64,000 bases of DNA from Apoderus coryli (Eukaryota > Arthropoda > Insecta > Coleoptera > Attelabidae): assembly GCA_911728435.2 (NCBI GenBank), contig OU452205.1, positions 9,430,260-9,494,259 of the forward strand, written 5' to 3'. The position numbers and the translations under genes were made by a program. The first letter of the stretch is position 1. Each line of letters starts with the position of its first letter. Shown here one piece after another: positions 10,200 through 21,749 of this stretch. The notes below the pieces were generated by a model. It was not told the DNA's origin. It saw only the letters and a list, made by a program, of their open reading frames with translations, and ran no database searches.

Positions 10200-11120
10200 C
10201 AATTCAAAATATTTTCGGTATTTAAATACCACTAGATTGAACATACCATTATTGATTTTATCAAAAGTACGCCCTTGGCAGTATAGCACGTGGCAAACAT
10301 TAAAATTAACAGTCGCTGATTACACAGTAATTTGCTTCAGACTATTTTTATTCCATGAAAGGGCTAAAAGCAGAAACAGTATACAAACTGGGAATGAAGT
10401 GGAGAGGAGGCCGGAAAAGATAATTAAAATGAGTTTAAAAGGGAAAGTTGTGTCAAACAAATTAGAACATTAGTTCAATTTCGTCTACTCCTCGGTTTAA
10501 AGGTAAATGTTTTGTTGTCAGAACCGTTTACACTAAATAATGCGCAGCACCAAGAATTTTAATTAACACACGATTAGAATAATTATTGGTGTGTTTGAAT
10601 GGGTTTTAAAACCCGGATATAATTAGAAATTATTAAATTGGTAAAACATTCGTGATAGTAGTAAATACAATGTTGCCAAATATGTCATTAATAATATGCT
10701 TGTATTTGACCCCACCAACAATTTTCAATTCTTTTATGTATGATCAGAACGCCATCTTCTAAATGTCTCTGGATTCATTCAAATTTACCCTGTAGTCCTA
10801 ATCTTTACAGCTGGATGTATCCAGTTTCCTGTGGCGAGGCAGTACAATATTTGTGATTCCTTACTGTTGTGTAGAGTGACTAAAGGAATGCAAAAGAAGA
10901 AGACATATGAGATGAAAGTATGTTAGGAAATTAAAATTTAGAGCAAAACGATTGGTATTTCAAGCAAAAATATCTCTGGAGCCAAAACCGCCAATTTTTG
11001 TCTGTTAATTCCGCGTTTGAATACGGCAGTTTCAATAATTCAATTCAATTTTCAAACATCCACAAATCAAAAAATTAATATACTAAATCGACGTCAAAAA
11101 CGCGATGACAAATGACAAAG
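10200..11120. other. AT-rich intergenic sequence
   Basis: No recognised features. The 98-codon frame at 10177-10473 has no domain signature and overlaps the LINE boundary. Confidence 0.45.
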
Positions 11121-11124
11121 ATAC

Positions 11125-11470
11125 GCCATATCGATATTATCAAAATATCGATATATCGGAATAAAAAATATCCATAGTCACATCGACAATTCACGCTTCA
11201 TTATAACGATATATTACCTTAAAATATAAAGAGTATATTTATTGCCTATAATTTCGTTTAGCAGATGTATCGATATATTTCATTCGATATACCGCTGGGC
11301 TTTTCCAACGATAGTGACAATGTATTGGATCAAAACATCGGTATTTATTAACATTAGTGTAGTTTTTAGTTATTGTTGTATTTATATTAAAAATATTACC
11401 ATTTTATCGGTTGAAAATGTACGATATCGATTGTTCAAATTCCAATAACAAACTCGATCGATAGTGACAA
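11125..11470. promoter_or_regulatory. Cluster of ATCGATA-type sites
   Basis: Within 345 bp there are close matches to TATCGATA at about 11128, 11145, 11268 and 11424. Further CGATA half-sites lie at about 11206, 11284 and 11458. The phrase CGATAGTGACAA occurs twice (11309 and 11460). In Drosophila TATCGATA is the DRE bound by DREF near housekeeping promoters. Whether this cluster is a promoter here or a decayed simple repeat cannot be told from sequence alone. Confidence 0.35.
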
Positions 11471-11874
11471 AACTTACATAATAATTATTCGTGAATGCAG
11501 GCTTGCCAGATTTGGCCAAAAAAGCGATAGTCAATAGGCGTTAAATATTCTTTGTTAGCTCTGGTCATCCAAATCTATATAGTGATTCACCATTCATCAC
11601 ATCATTAATATCTACGTTATTTCATAATATATTCATATTTATAATATTTCCGATAAAATTTTTGTGTAGTGTACGTAGGCAACCCGTTTTACCATATGTG
11701 TACTTTATTCTGCCTAATATGTAAAGTATGCAATGCGCAATTTCTAACGTCTATTTCCCACGATTTTTAATGTAATGTAAAAACAAACATAGTTACGTGA
11801 GAAATTAAGATCAAATTATTTCGTAGCTAATGATAATTTTGACAGTTTCACGTTCCTTTTAAAAAAAATTTCAA

Positions 11875-12120
11875 GTGAGGGCGAGTGGTAGGCAACGAGG
11901 TAGGAAGTCTTTAAATTATTTTAATATTAATATTATAGAGCTTAAACCTCTTTATACAAAGAAAATACCAATTCCGAAAAAAAAGTACGATCACCTGCAG
12001 TTTCTCTGTGACAAAGGTGCATTACTTCTCATTATCACGATTATTTCAAACATTTGCCATTTACAAATAAAGGTTCAAATGAAGATGATGATGACGACTA
12101 ATTTCTTATTTTTATTTTAG
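11875..12120 (+). pseudogene. Possible transposon-associated coding remnant
   Basis: The frame starting RASGRQRGRKS continues as ELKPLYTKKIPIPKKKYDHL and then QFLCDKGAL. The pattern LKPLY...IPI...KYxDLxxLC resembles a short conserved block I associate with uncharacterised insect proteins of transposon origin, upstream of a final FYxxL motif. Here the motif is lost and the frame dissolves into hydrophobic low-complexity sequence. Identification is tentative. Confidence 0.28.
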
Positions 12121-13946
12121 AATTTCTTACATATTTTTTTTTTTGTAATTAAAAATATATTTTAATTTGTTTAAAATAGGATTTCATGATATTTTGATGA
12201 GACTGTTATTTTATTAGACTATTAACTGAAAAGTTACCTGCTATGATAACATGTTCCTACTGATAGTGATAATAAGTATTAATAAATAATATAGTTGATA
12301 TAATATCCTTTTTCCTAGTTTGTGTTGTTTGTTTTGGAATACAATTCAAATATAGTATACAGACATCTTGTTTAATTATTTTCTTAAAATTGCAATGGAT
12401 CAGAACTATTTTAACTCCATTTTCTTCAATCTTGCAAGTCCACTGTTAAGGACTTCCAATAGTTTAGAGTCGCATAATTATACTAGTTTGCGCGTAAATA
12501 AAAAAAAACGTCTCCTGAAAAATTTACTTTTTGGACATACTATATTTCTGCATTCTAAAACTAAACAAGTTACCACTAAATGCCAAGTGTATATTGACAA
12601 ATATCTCTGCTTAGACTGCTTTTTTGCCAGACACAATATTTTGCCTAAAATAAATCATTAGACACTAATTAGTTTGTTGTATTCATATAAAATTATGTCT
12701 TATTTCGATTAATGTATTTATATTTAGGTATTATAATAAGTTCTAATCTACCATATATTTCATTTCCCAACAAAATAGTGCCTACGTAATAAAATTACTA
12801 ATAAAATATTTATCTTTTATCAAAAGTCAGCGCTAAAATTATTTTATCATAGCACCACGCCCAATATCCATAAGAAATGCACATAAAGCGTGCTACTCTA
12901 GCATACACACGGCGCAATATTCATGATCGCAGATGTATACCAGAATATACACGTGGCAATCTGGTCTAGGCTACTGTGTATACTCAAAGTTTAAAGATAC
13001 ACACGGCAGTTAAAGTGTTAGGTGCTTATGAATATCATTTATGTACAGTAAAAAGAGCTTAGCAGTGGCCCAAGAACACTACACTGATGCACACCATATT
13101 CACGACATTTTATTGTTTACTCTTGTTTTCTGAAATCTATTTTCAAAGTAATTTTTTATTAAATCTAATGCGTTATTTCTAATACCACATTTATACAGCT
13201 TCCTAATTAACATATTCCTATCAATAGTGTAACGAAGTAGGGTTCGGCAGGCCAAATTAAAACAAACTAAATTGATGGTATTTGTTTATTTTTGCAGTTC
13301 CCTAAATAAAAGGTCATATATTACAAAATAATTCTATTTCGCCAGAGCTAAAACTTATATAGTAATACAATGAAAACAGACTTACCTAAAACAGGCCAGT
13401 ATCACGAAAGTCCTTAATAAAAGGCAAAGTGAATCTTTAATTAAAACCACTAAACTTAAGGAACGGTAAACAATAAATGAATGAAAATAATATGCTACTG
13501 AAATTTCGATATCAAGTTACATTTTTTATAAAAATAGATATATATTTATTTATTCTGACCTGGTAGGTATAGACCTCCGTTGGCCAGAAAAGGAACTACA
13601 AAAATAGATTTCACCTTTATATTTATTTATTCAAACAAAACACTAAACTTAAAATTTCGTTACAATAGTTTGAAAACCCCTTTTTAAATAAACAAAAACA
13701 CTAATACCAATTTTACCACTCAAAATGCATTATAATATTTTTGCATGTTATAAAAATACAATCCCTGCTACATAATTTCGATTTTTATGTACAGCATTGG
13801 GATTTGTGGTTACTAATATAATATTAAAAACGTGATCTTTGTGAAAACCAAAAATTTTTTTAGCTTAATCCATTGAAATAAATAATGATAAATATACTGG
13901 ATTTAAAAGCTGCTTCAGACTAACACACACACAACATTTTTTATGA
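12121..13946. other. AT-rich intergenic sequence
   Basis: The 97-codon frame 12368-12661 starts with ATG at 12368 or 12395 but shows no recognisable domain, splice context or composition contrast, so it is not called. A GC-richer patch at 12850-13020 repeats TACACACGGC-like words three times. Otherwise featureless. Confidence 0.4.
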
Positions 13947-14412
13947 AAACTAGTTAGAATTTGTCAAAAATATCATGGTCCATGTAGGCCGCAGTTTGTA
14001 ATAAAAATATTTTTGGGCCTATTCCTATTACCACCATTACTGTATCAAGTCACATCCTGGCTTAAATCGATTAAAATAAAACCTTGTCAAAGCAATACAC
14101 ATTCATCCACAAATGAGAGTTTAAAAGAGGATTCCATAACAACATTCACAAACACGGTTATGACGATAATTAAAAAGGTAATACCACCTTTTGTGATCCT
14201 GGTTTTGACGAGCTTTTTCCAATGTAAATCCACGGTAAGTCCATAACAAAATCGTTTGTATCGCGATTATCTCTATCTCGTACTGCGAACATGCACCATA
14301 GTATTTCAGGATAAATTCTAGGCGAGCATTTTGAGTGGTATCTACTCAAATTAGAACTAAATTTTAATCCTTTTATAATTCTTGCTTTTATTTGCAGCGA
14401 CGACGTCAGTAA
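13947..14412 (+). CDS. Possible two-exon 3' end of a gene, unknown
   Basis: An open frame from 13947 encodes a hydrophobic stretch (FVIKIFLGLFLLPPLLYQV), a polar linker (KPCQSNTHSSTNESLKED) and a second hydrophobic stretch (VIPPFVILVLTSFF). It ends at CACG|GTAAGT (donor at 14235). A strong acceptor, a pyrimidine-rich tract ending TTTGCAG, lies at 14397. Joined in phase 0, the second exon adds RRRQ and a stop at 14412. The intron would be 163 bp. Two membrane-like segments and well-placed splice signals favour a real exon, but no family is recognised and the upstream exon start is undefined. Confidence 0.25.
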
Positions 14413-14764
14413 CATTAACAATGCTTTAAATGTAAATTTGAAAGTTTTATTAGAATTAATTGGTATATAATACAAAAGTTAGAGCAAAATATTAAAATAT
14501 GATTTTTTGGGAAAACATCAAATACAGTGGGGGTCCCAACGATCCTAGATTAAATGAACTTGATCACATATTTATTCAGTTTTCTCATGCAGATCTTTTG
14601 TCAATTTTCAGTTTCTAATAGGTTTGTTAAGATATTTAAATACAAACAAAATATTTTTTGTACTCTAGCACCCACTTTTGCACTAGTTGCGACTACCACA
14701 TTAAGAATAATTTAATTTTGGGTTCGTTATATAAAAACAATAATTTCGCGAATACCTTATTACA

Positions 14765-14810
14765 GTGGCGACTCGTGACCTGTTAAAGAGGCAGTGCTGC
14801 AGAGCAAAGA
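14765..14810 (+). repeat. hAT-like terminal sequence
   Basis: CAGTGGCGACTCGTGACC resembles the CAGYGGCGGCT-type ends of hAT elements and is similar to the ends of the element at 15765-17423. A partner end was not found, so this is probably a solo or truncated terminus. Confidence 0.35.
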
Positions 14811-15106
14811 CATCAGTAATAAAAAAAAATAATTAAAATAATAACGCATTTGATTTGTAAGATGCTGTTTGGAATTTCCATGCAGTTAGGCATTTTCAGC
14901 CAGCTGCTTAAATCACCAACACCAGTAAGTAATTTTCCAATGAGTTTCAACTCCAAAAAGTACACACAGAAAACAAAATCTATTTTTAATGCACAGCCAC
15001 AGATCCATCCGTATTTTTCATAAATGCTTTTATTAAATGTTCTTTAATAACTGTTTCCCCGGCTTATTACAAGTTTTTCGCCAATGCCTTATACTTTGAA
15101 ATTAAA

Positions 15107-17820
15107 TCAATTCTCAAGTTGTTTTAGTGCTGTTGGCAGTTTATTAAAAAAAAATATGCCCATGTAGTGTGGGCTGCTTTCAGAAATAGTCAGTCGATGA
15201 CGCGGATAAATAACATTTGCTCGTCTTGTGTCATAGGAGTGCTCTGCAGTTGTGTCAAACAGGCCCTTGTTTCTAAAATAGAACATCAAGCATTTGTAAA
15301 TGTACAGTGCGGAAACTGTGAATATTTTTTCTTGTTTAAATTGGCCTCTACAGGTGTCTAAAGGTCTCAATCCCTTTATTAGTCACAGCACTTATTTTTG
15401 CACAACAAATACGTTCTGAATATCGCTGTCCTTTCCCCAAAATATGATTCCATACCTCATAATTGACTCAAAATTTGCAAAGTACAACACTTTCAATATT
15501 CTCTGGTTCATGTATCCTACCTACTACCCGAATCGCATAGCAAACTGAATTTAGTTTTGTTACTAAAGGTTTAATATGGGCTGTCCATGAAAGAAACTAA
15601 TCTATATGGATTCCTAATAGTCTTGCGCTGCTGTCAACCACAACACCTTCACCAGCCAAATACAGACGTGCAGGAGTTTCCCAATTCGAATTTCTCGTTC
15701 GGAACAGAACTACTTGAGTTTTTTCTTTGTTTATGAATAGTTTATTTCGCGTGAACTAGTCCACCAGCGGCGGCTTGTCCTATGAAGCAAGTGAAGCAAC
15801 TAAATAATCAGTAAAATTAACAATATTTAAGTATTTTATTTTATTGCGTAATTATTTTTCTCCGCATAAAATTTAAACTATAAATTAATGTACCTATACT
15901 TAATTTTCAACCTGCTTTACCATAAAATTGTAATTTTGAATTTAGTCTTCATCTGAAGCAGGCTTTATCCTAGGTATTTCTCTCTTTTTTTATTCGTGTA
16001 ATATTAGTAAAACATTATTTATTTCGGTATCTCTCTTCTCTGTATGCGGCAGTTGACACCCTTGCCAATGCTTGTGTCCTCGGACACACCAATAGCCTAT
16101 TTATTTATCATACACGTTCTTATGCAGATAAAGTGTACCTCAAAGCATTTTCATCTATAATTCAGCAACAATGGGCAACACTGCCATCTCGCATATACCC
16201 TCTATACAACCACTTATCGCTCTTCGTATAAACATAGTTGCCAGCGCTTAATTGTACTAAGCATAGCATACGAATCTTGCCATTAAAAAAACACTATAAG
16301 AAGCACGCTTCATATAGATGCAGCAGAGATTTAATGTAAAATAAGGTTATATGACAACGCTTGGCGAGTGTTGTACCTATATGTCGATTATTGTTTTGAT
16401 CATATCTATCTCGATGACACAGCTCATGCTAATATTATTTTTATTTACTTTTCGGGAAGCTTAAATTTTTGATATTTTGAATACAAATTAGTCTTTCTAT
16501 TTAGTTACCTACATATTTAATTTAAGTTTTAAAATCTAAAAAAGTAGTTAACAAATTAAAAAAAAAATATATATACCTACGGTTTTTAATTAGTAGGTAC
16601 CTACCTATTTTTATAAAAAATAAATTGGTAGGTACCGTAAAATATTGTTTTTTTAATAATATAATATATTATAATATCTCATACTTTAATATGGAAGAAG
16701 CAAGTGGAAGTAGTACTCATCAGCAACGTAAATTATATTTACGCTGACATCAGGTAAGCGCAGTTAGTTTTTTAATCAACAATCCTTTTAAGAACAGAAA
16801 AATCTTGTTAAAAATATACAGACACACCTGTTCCAGATTTAAATAAATGTTTGGTAAATATAAATAAAGGCAAATGCATAAAAGCAGAGCTTTTAATAAT
16901 ACCTGGTGTGAGACGTATTATGATTTCTAATAGGTAGCATGCATGCGTGACATCAGAATCTTTTCTTTTCTTTTTTTTTTCTTTCATTGTATATTGTATT
17001 TTTTACTTATGCGTTCTATGTATTTGTTTTATTTTATTTTATCATGTGCATCGTCCTACTTTTATGGACTGACGTATGTTTATTTTTTATTTTTACTTGT
17101 GATATACACGCAATATGACTTGCCAATGTATATATTTTTTATACCGATGAATGGTCAATAAAGTTTATTATAAAAGTAATTTGATTGTCAGTTTCATAAA
17201 ATGTGTTTTATTAAGTATTATTATGAAGTAGGTAAATATATTCTAGATATTAATTACACTTTAATTATGGTTTTTAAGAAAACAATACTTGTAAACATAA
17301 CCTACATTTTATGCATTTGACGAAGCAGGGATATCCTTATGAATTTTAGCTACTTATAAAGTAAGTATATGACTTTATTTTATGTTATGTTTCACCACAT
17401 TAATCTGCCGCAAGCCGCCACTGCAGTCCACGGTCTTTTTGTAACATTTTTCACTACTAGAGATTAAATCTCCTACACTGCTGCTACGGACTAATAAGTT
17501 TGTGTCGTCCACATAATTTACAAGACTAAAATTAGAGTCACTAGAGATATTATGCAAGTCATTTAAAAATATAATAAAGAGAATCGAACCCAAAATACTT
17601 CCTTGCGCGATTCCGGTATCTATATTACATAAGTTTGACGCGACTTATTCTTACTTTAAACTGCTTGGACCCTCCCATTTAAGTAAGACTTCATCCACGC
17701 TAGTGCATTTCCTCTAATTCCATATTTACTTAACTTTTCCAGTAGTAGGTCTTTATCTACACAGTCGTAGGCTTTGGAAAGATCGAGGAAGATTCCCATT
17801 GATAGGTTTCCAATAGTGAC
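15107..17820 (-). pseudogene. LINE reverse transcriptase, split by hAT insertion
   Basis: Read on the minus strand, 17820-17432 encodes RT block A (GIFLDLSKAYDCVDKDLLLE), the NALAWMKSYLNGRV helix, then SILFIIFLNDL and the catalytic LVNYVDDTNLLV (YVDD). The frame ends at KKTVD and resumes beyond the inserted element at 15764 as FTRNKLFINKEKTQVVLFRT, then SSARLLGIHID and the thumb. It finishes with HRLTISESSPHYMGIFFF and NKLPTAL near 15107. This order is that of a CR1/Daphne-like LINE without RNase H. Several stops and shifts are present (for example around 15250-15700). The endonuclease part is absent, consistent with 5' truncation near 17820. Confidence 0.85.
15765..17423. mobile_element. hAT-like element, non-autonomous, 1659 bp
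   Basis: The left end is CAGCGGCGGCTTG (15765) and the right end, read inverted from 17423, is CAGTGGCGGCTTG; 12 of 13 bases match. The flanks are TAGTCCAC (15757-15764) and CAGTCCAC (17424-17431), an 8 bp target duplication with one change, as expected for hAT. Removing the element and one flank rejoins the surrounding LINE reading frame at VDWF. No full transposase ORF is present. A short ATG-initiated frame (MEEASGSSTHQQRK) at 16691 may be a remnant of the transposase start. Confidence 0.8.
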
Positions 17821-18549
17821 TTAATGAAGTGTCAACCCTGTACAAGCGTACACAATATAAATTAATAAATATTTAAACTAAAACTCAATTGCAGTTAATT
17901 TTTATATACTGCTATGTCCAATACAGCGTTAGAGCTTGATATTATGTTTTCTATCAATTAGCGAGCTTTATAATAACGACAAAAATTATTTTGAACATTC
18001 ATCAACATACTATGGATGCACGAACTCTAATTAAAATTGAAAACAATTATAACCATATAAAATTTTAAACAAAAATTACCAATTAACCCAGATTTATTTA
18101 ATTAGTGAGATAATTGGATATACCGGGATTGTTAGTATTAATTAAGTAATAAAGGTAATTGTTGTACTATAAAATTAGCACCAAGACAAATTGTATGTGC
18201 TATATACATAATAAATATAAACTCTCTCAAGTTATTTATACTTTTAATATTGAAAAAAAAAATAAATGATTTTTTAGCTAGTAAATCCATAAAATATATT
18301 TCCGGTACGCCAATGGCGACCAAACCAAACCCTCCCTCTCTGTCTACTCATCCTAAACTAAACTTTGACTTAAAACAAATAATAAAATAACTCGTAAACA
18401 AAAATGCATATCGAAAAAATAGCATAGAGTTTCGTGTATTTTCATCTACATTGCGCAATCAAAACTTTATGGTTCTCCGTGAATTTTACTCTCCTTTTTC
18501 AACCCCTCTCGAATTGCTTCGTTATGGTTATAGGCCGCGTTCTCCCACC

Positions 18550-18600
18550 TATATAAATGCAGTTGACCTTTTCATTCCAAGAGCAAGTTCAACAGCTTGC
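18550..18600 (+). promoter_or_regulatory. TATA box and initiator-like sequence
   Basis: CTATATAAATGC (TATATAAA at 18550-18557) is followed by TTCATTCC, whose TCATTC at 18573-18578 fits the arthropod initiator TCAKTY. A transcript-like leader, AAGTTCAACAGCTTGCGAC, comes next. The spacing from TATA to the presumed start is a little short (about 22-24 bp). No downstream host ORF is visible before the LINE fragment, so this may be an orphan promoter. Confidence 0.35.
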
Positions 18601-18666
18601 GACTTGCCACGGTAGTTTAGGTTAGACATAATTTTCAAATCTTTTTTAAATTTCGAATAGAGTTTT

Positions 18667-19440
18667 TCCCAAAATTTGGAAGTCAAGTTTTATTACACCT
18701 ATTCATAAGTCTGGCAATAAGCATAACATCAAAAACTACAGAGCCAAAAAAATCTCATTGTTTTTTCGTAAGGCAATATAGGATTTATCCAGCCTCTCCT
18801 ACATAGCACAACAATCGATCAATAGTATGGGTTCCTATCTGGAAAACCAGCCGAATTGAACCTTTTGAAATATACTAGGTTCATTCTGGAGGCTTATTTA
18901 AGGCGTTCCACCGTGTTAACCACAATATAATGAATTGATATTTTCTCAGGTGAATCGGCAGCTACCTTATTGACAAAGCTCAGCACGTTAAAGTTAAGGG
19001 CTTATTTAACAAAGTGCATACCTCATCGAGAGTTCCCTAGGGATCTATTATTTTTCAATATTTTTATCAAAGACATCGGCAAGTCTTTCACTTCGAGTCA
19101 TTTTCTGTTATTTGCTGATGATCTGCAGCTATATAAAAAGATAGATAACACCAATGACTGCAAAAATCGAATTTCACTGGGTTGCAGCATGGTCTACTCA
19201 AAATGGTATGCACTTTGAATCAATCGTCACTAACGTTGGTCGTCATGGTTAAGGATCTGGGAGTCTTACTTGATAGTTTTATTTCATGCATTTCGTTAAT
19301 GGATTCAAGATCACTAAGTTTCTCAGTTTTGTTAGGCGACGTTCACGGTAGTTCACTGAAGCTGCTGAGCACAAGTTTGGTTATGCCCGGAATACCCTTC
19401 AGTTCTATTAAGTGCGGTTTTTTTGTTATTCAAAATTTTT
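18667..19440 (+). pseudogene. LINE reverse transcriptase fragment (Jockey-like)
   Basis: Plus-strand frames give FPKIWKSSFITPIHKSGNKH then IKNYRA (RT fingers). Next come FKAFHRVNHNIMN (block A, decayed) and RVPXGSLLFFNIFIKDIG, where the PQG region is damaged. Then come FLLFADDLQLYKKI (catalytic FADD) and VKDLGVLLDSF. This block order is that of a Jockey/BS-type LINE RT. Several frameshifts and deletions interrupt it, and no endonuclease or ORF1 is present. Confidence 0.8.
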
Positions 19441-19449
19441 TGTGAATTT

Positions 19450-21470
19450 TCCTGTGGGTGGTTTTCTTTTTGTACATATAGGTGATGTAGTGCGCAGTTT
19501 CAACTTTGTTGAATATCTTCTTCAGTGGAAGCTCTCGATCTCCATCATGTAACGCTTGAACATTTTGAGATCTGAAGGTCTAGAAGCAATTTCTTTTTAA
19601 TAAATTAAATAAACAGATGAGTAGTATCTTCGGTCATCCTGTTGCCGTAAATGTAATCAAGGGTTCAATCCTGATCCTCCTCTCAGCTATTCCCTTACAT
19701 TTTATCAGTTAAAGAAAATTATAATAATATGTAAGAAAAACATACGCCAGTACAAAAGAAAAGCGTGGAATAGCCTTGAGGTATTCATTTTCATTTTATC
19801 ATGTAACAAACACGAAAAATTCAATCTTAAATAAAATGAAAATATAATTGGAATATATTACGCTAAACTTGAAACATATTCACAGTATCATTTATATTTT
19901 GGCCTAATGCCCTAATCATGCAACACAATTCACGTATAAACAAATCCTCATTAAACAGCATTGTTCTAATTAGTGGAATCAGTGTTACTGCCATGAACTA
20001 AACACATCTGTTTGGATAAACTATTTAAATTATCACATATACAACGAGGCAAAATTATTGTTTTATGCTTAATGATGCAATAATGATAACAGGTGTTTTA
20101 AATGAGAAAATTATTCATGCAGATATTTTGAGAATCAGATAAACTATAAAAACTTGTAATAAAAAATGATTTACGCTCTTTTTCATCGGTAATTGTACAC
20201 AAGGTGAATTATTTTTTGAGGGTGTTTTGCACGTTTACTTCACTTAGACGTTATTGCTTGCGTTGTGCGGCCTCTGTGAAGTATGCAGATAATACACTTG
20301 ATGATCTCCTAGCCCCGTGCAAAGAAAAATACAACAAGAAAACTTAGAAGCTCCCTGGTGACCTTACAGCTTGTGGGCTCGACTATGTCATGGTTTGCAC
20401 TCTGAATACGACTCAGTCCAAAAACAGAGAGTAAGTTGCGGCATTCCAGTGCTGATGATATGTCACCAATCTAAGATTGAAACTAAATATTAAGTAATAA
20501 TTATGATGGAGTTATTAAATTAGAAAATCAACAATTCAAATCTTCAATGACTACATGTCAACAAACTTGATGCATGTTTAAAAGACAAAAAGCGACCTGA
20601 AAAAGGACTACTGAAATCAAAAAGTACAAAGTCTTTTAGATTCACTAAGGAAAATAAAAATTATACGAGACAGACATTATATATATTAAAGTTGTAATTA
20701 ATCTTATTTTTCAGAATATCTCGTCGAGGTGTATTTACTCGGATTCTTTAGCACACGTCGATTGTATAGAGCTGGACTGGCGTTCTCATTGGAAAATAAA
20801 TACACACATATTCCTGAGTTGTGAATAAATGCTTTATTTTTGTACACAGTTTCAATTAAATAATTAAAATGACATCAACAATAATTACTACTGCCATGTT
20901 AACCCTCATTTTTATTTTTTATCAACCAATTTTTGATTGAAGAATGAAAATAGGATTATTTAACTTTTTTTTCAATGTTTTTATAAAATTGCCTATTTTT
21001 GATTACAATTTTCATGGAAAAAACATTAAAGGTTGTAAGTTCTAAACTAAAATGAATCGGTCGCTTGTTCATTCATATATGTTTTATTTTATTATCCCAG
21101 ATATCATCTTCTGTCAAAATTTGTTATAGAACATGTATAATATTAGAGGTGTAATAATTTTCAGATCTCTTAGTAATGTACAATTTTGTAATAAGACGCA
21201 AGGGCAATGGAATTTACTTTTGTCCTACCCTGTATTTGTGTTGGGTTTTATGGATGTGTCTCATAATTTTATAGTTTTCTACCTACAAGTATAATCTTTC
21301 GTCAATATTTTACAACATCTGCAAGTAATAAGAATATCATCTTGAATGCCTATATGATAAAGAATTCTATCAGAAAAAGACTTTTTTTTCATGTCGAAAA
21401 GTAATAAAGACTCTGTAAAGATAAAGAGGACTAGAAACAGATGGCTATGTTTCTTGTTGAAGAATGACAT
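19450..21470. other. Intergenic sequence without recognised genes
   Basis: AT-rich, with GC-richer patches at 20215-20470 that carry no open frame of note. Nothing supportable was found. Confidence 0.45.
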
Positions 21471-21476
21471 GTTTGA

Positions 21477-21745
21477 AATACCGGGTGATCTAAACACTCA
21501 AAACTCTCGATATATCTTCATGTAAATTAAATGTCGAACATTTATTATTATATACAAAAGCTAGTTGGAGGGCGTCACGGTTTCCCATATCAAATAATAT
21601 ACTATATAGTGGGCGCATAAAAAACAATGGGTTTTTGTCCAGTCGCGAACTCCAACATAAGATATCTAAGTATCAAGAACCTTTATTAAAGTCGACATAC
21701 AAATAAAAATGTATCTTATTTTGTAAATCTTCTCACCCTGTAGAT
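21477..21745. mobile_element. Possible MITE with GGGTGA-type ends
   Basis: The left end TACCGGGTGATC (21479) and right end CTCACCCTGTAG (inverted CTACAGGGTGAG, ending at 21743) are short inverted ends. They are similar to the clearer element at 36414-36560. The interior (about 265 bp) is non-coding. The ends are too short for more than a tentative call. Confidence 0.3.
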
Positions 21746-21749
21746 GTAT

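Noticed and set aside
12368..12661. 97-codon ORF with two possible ATG starts
   Set aside because: No motif, codon contrast or splice context; the AT-rich surroundings produce similar frames elsewhere.
16560..16680. Repeated TACCTACC/GGTAGGTACC words as a regulatory palindrome
   Set aside because: Low-complexity AT/GGTA tract inside the hAT-like element; no independent evidence of function.
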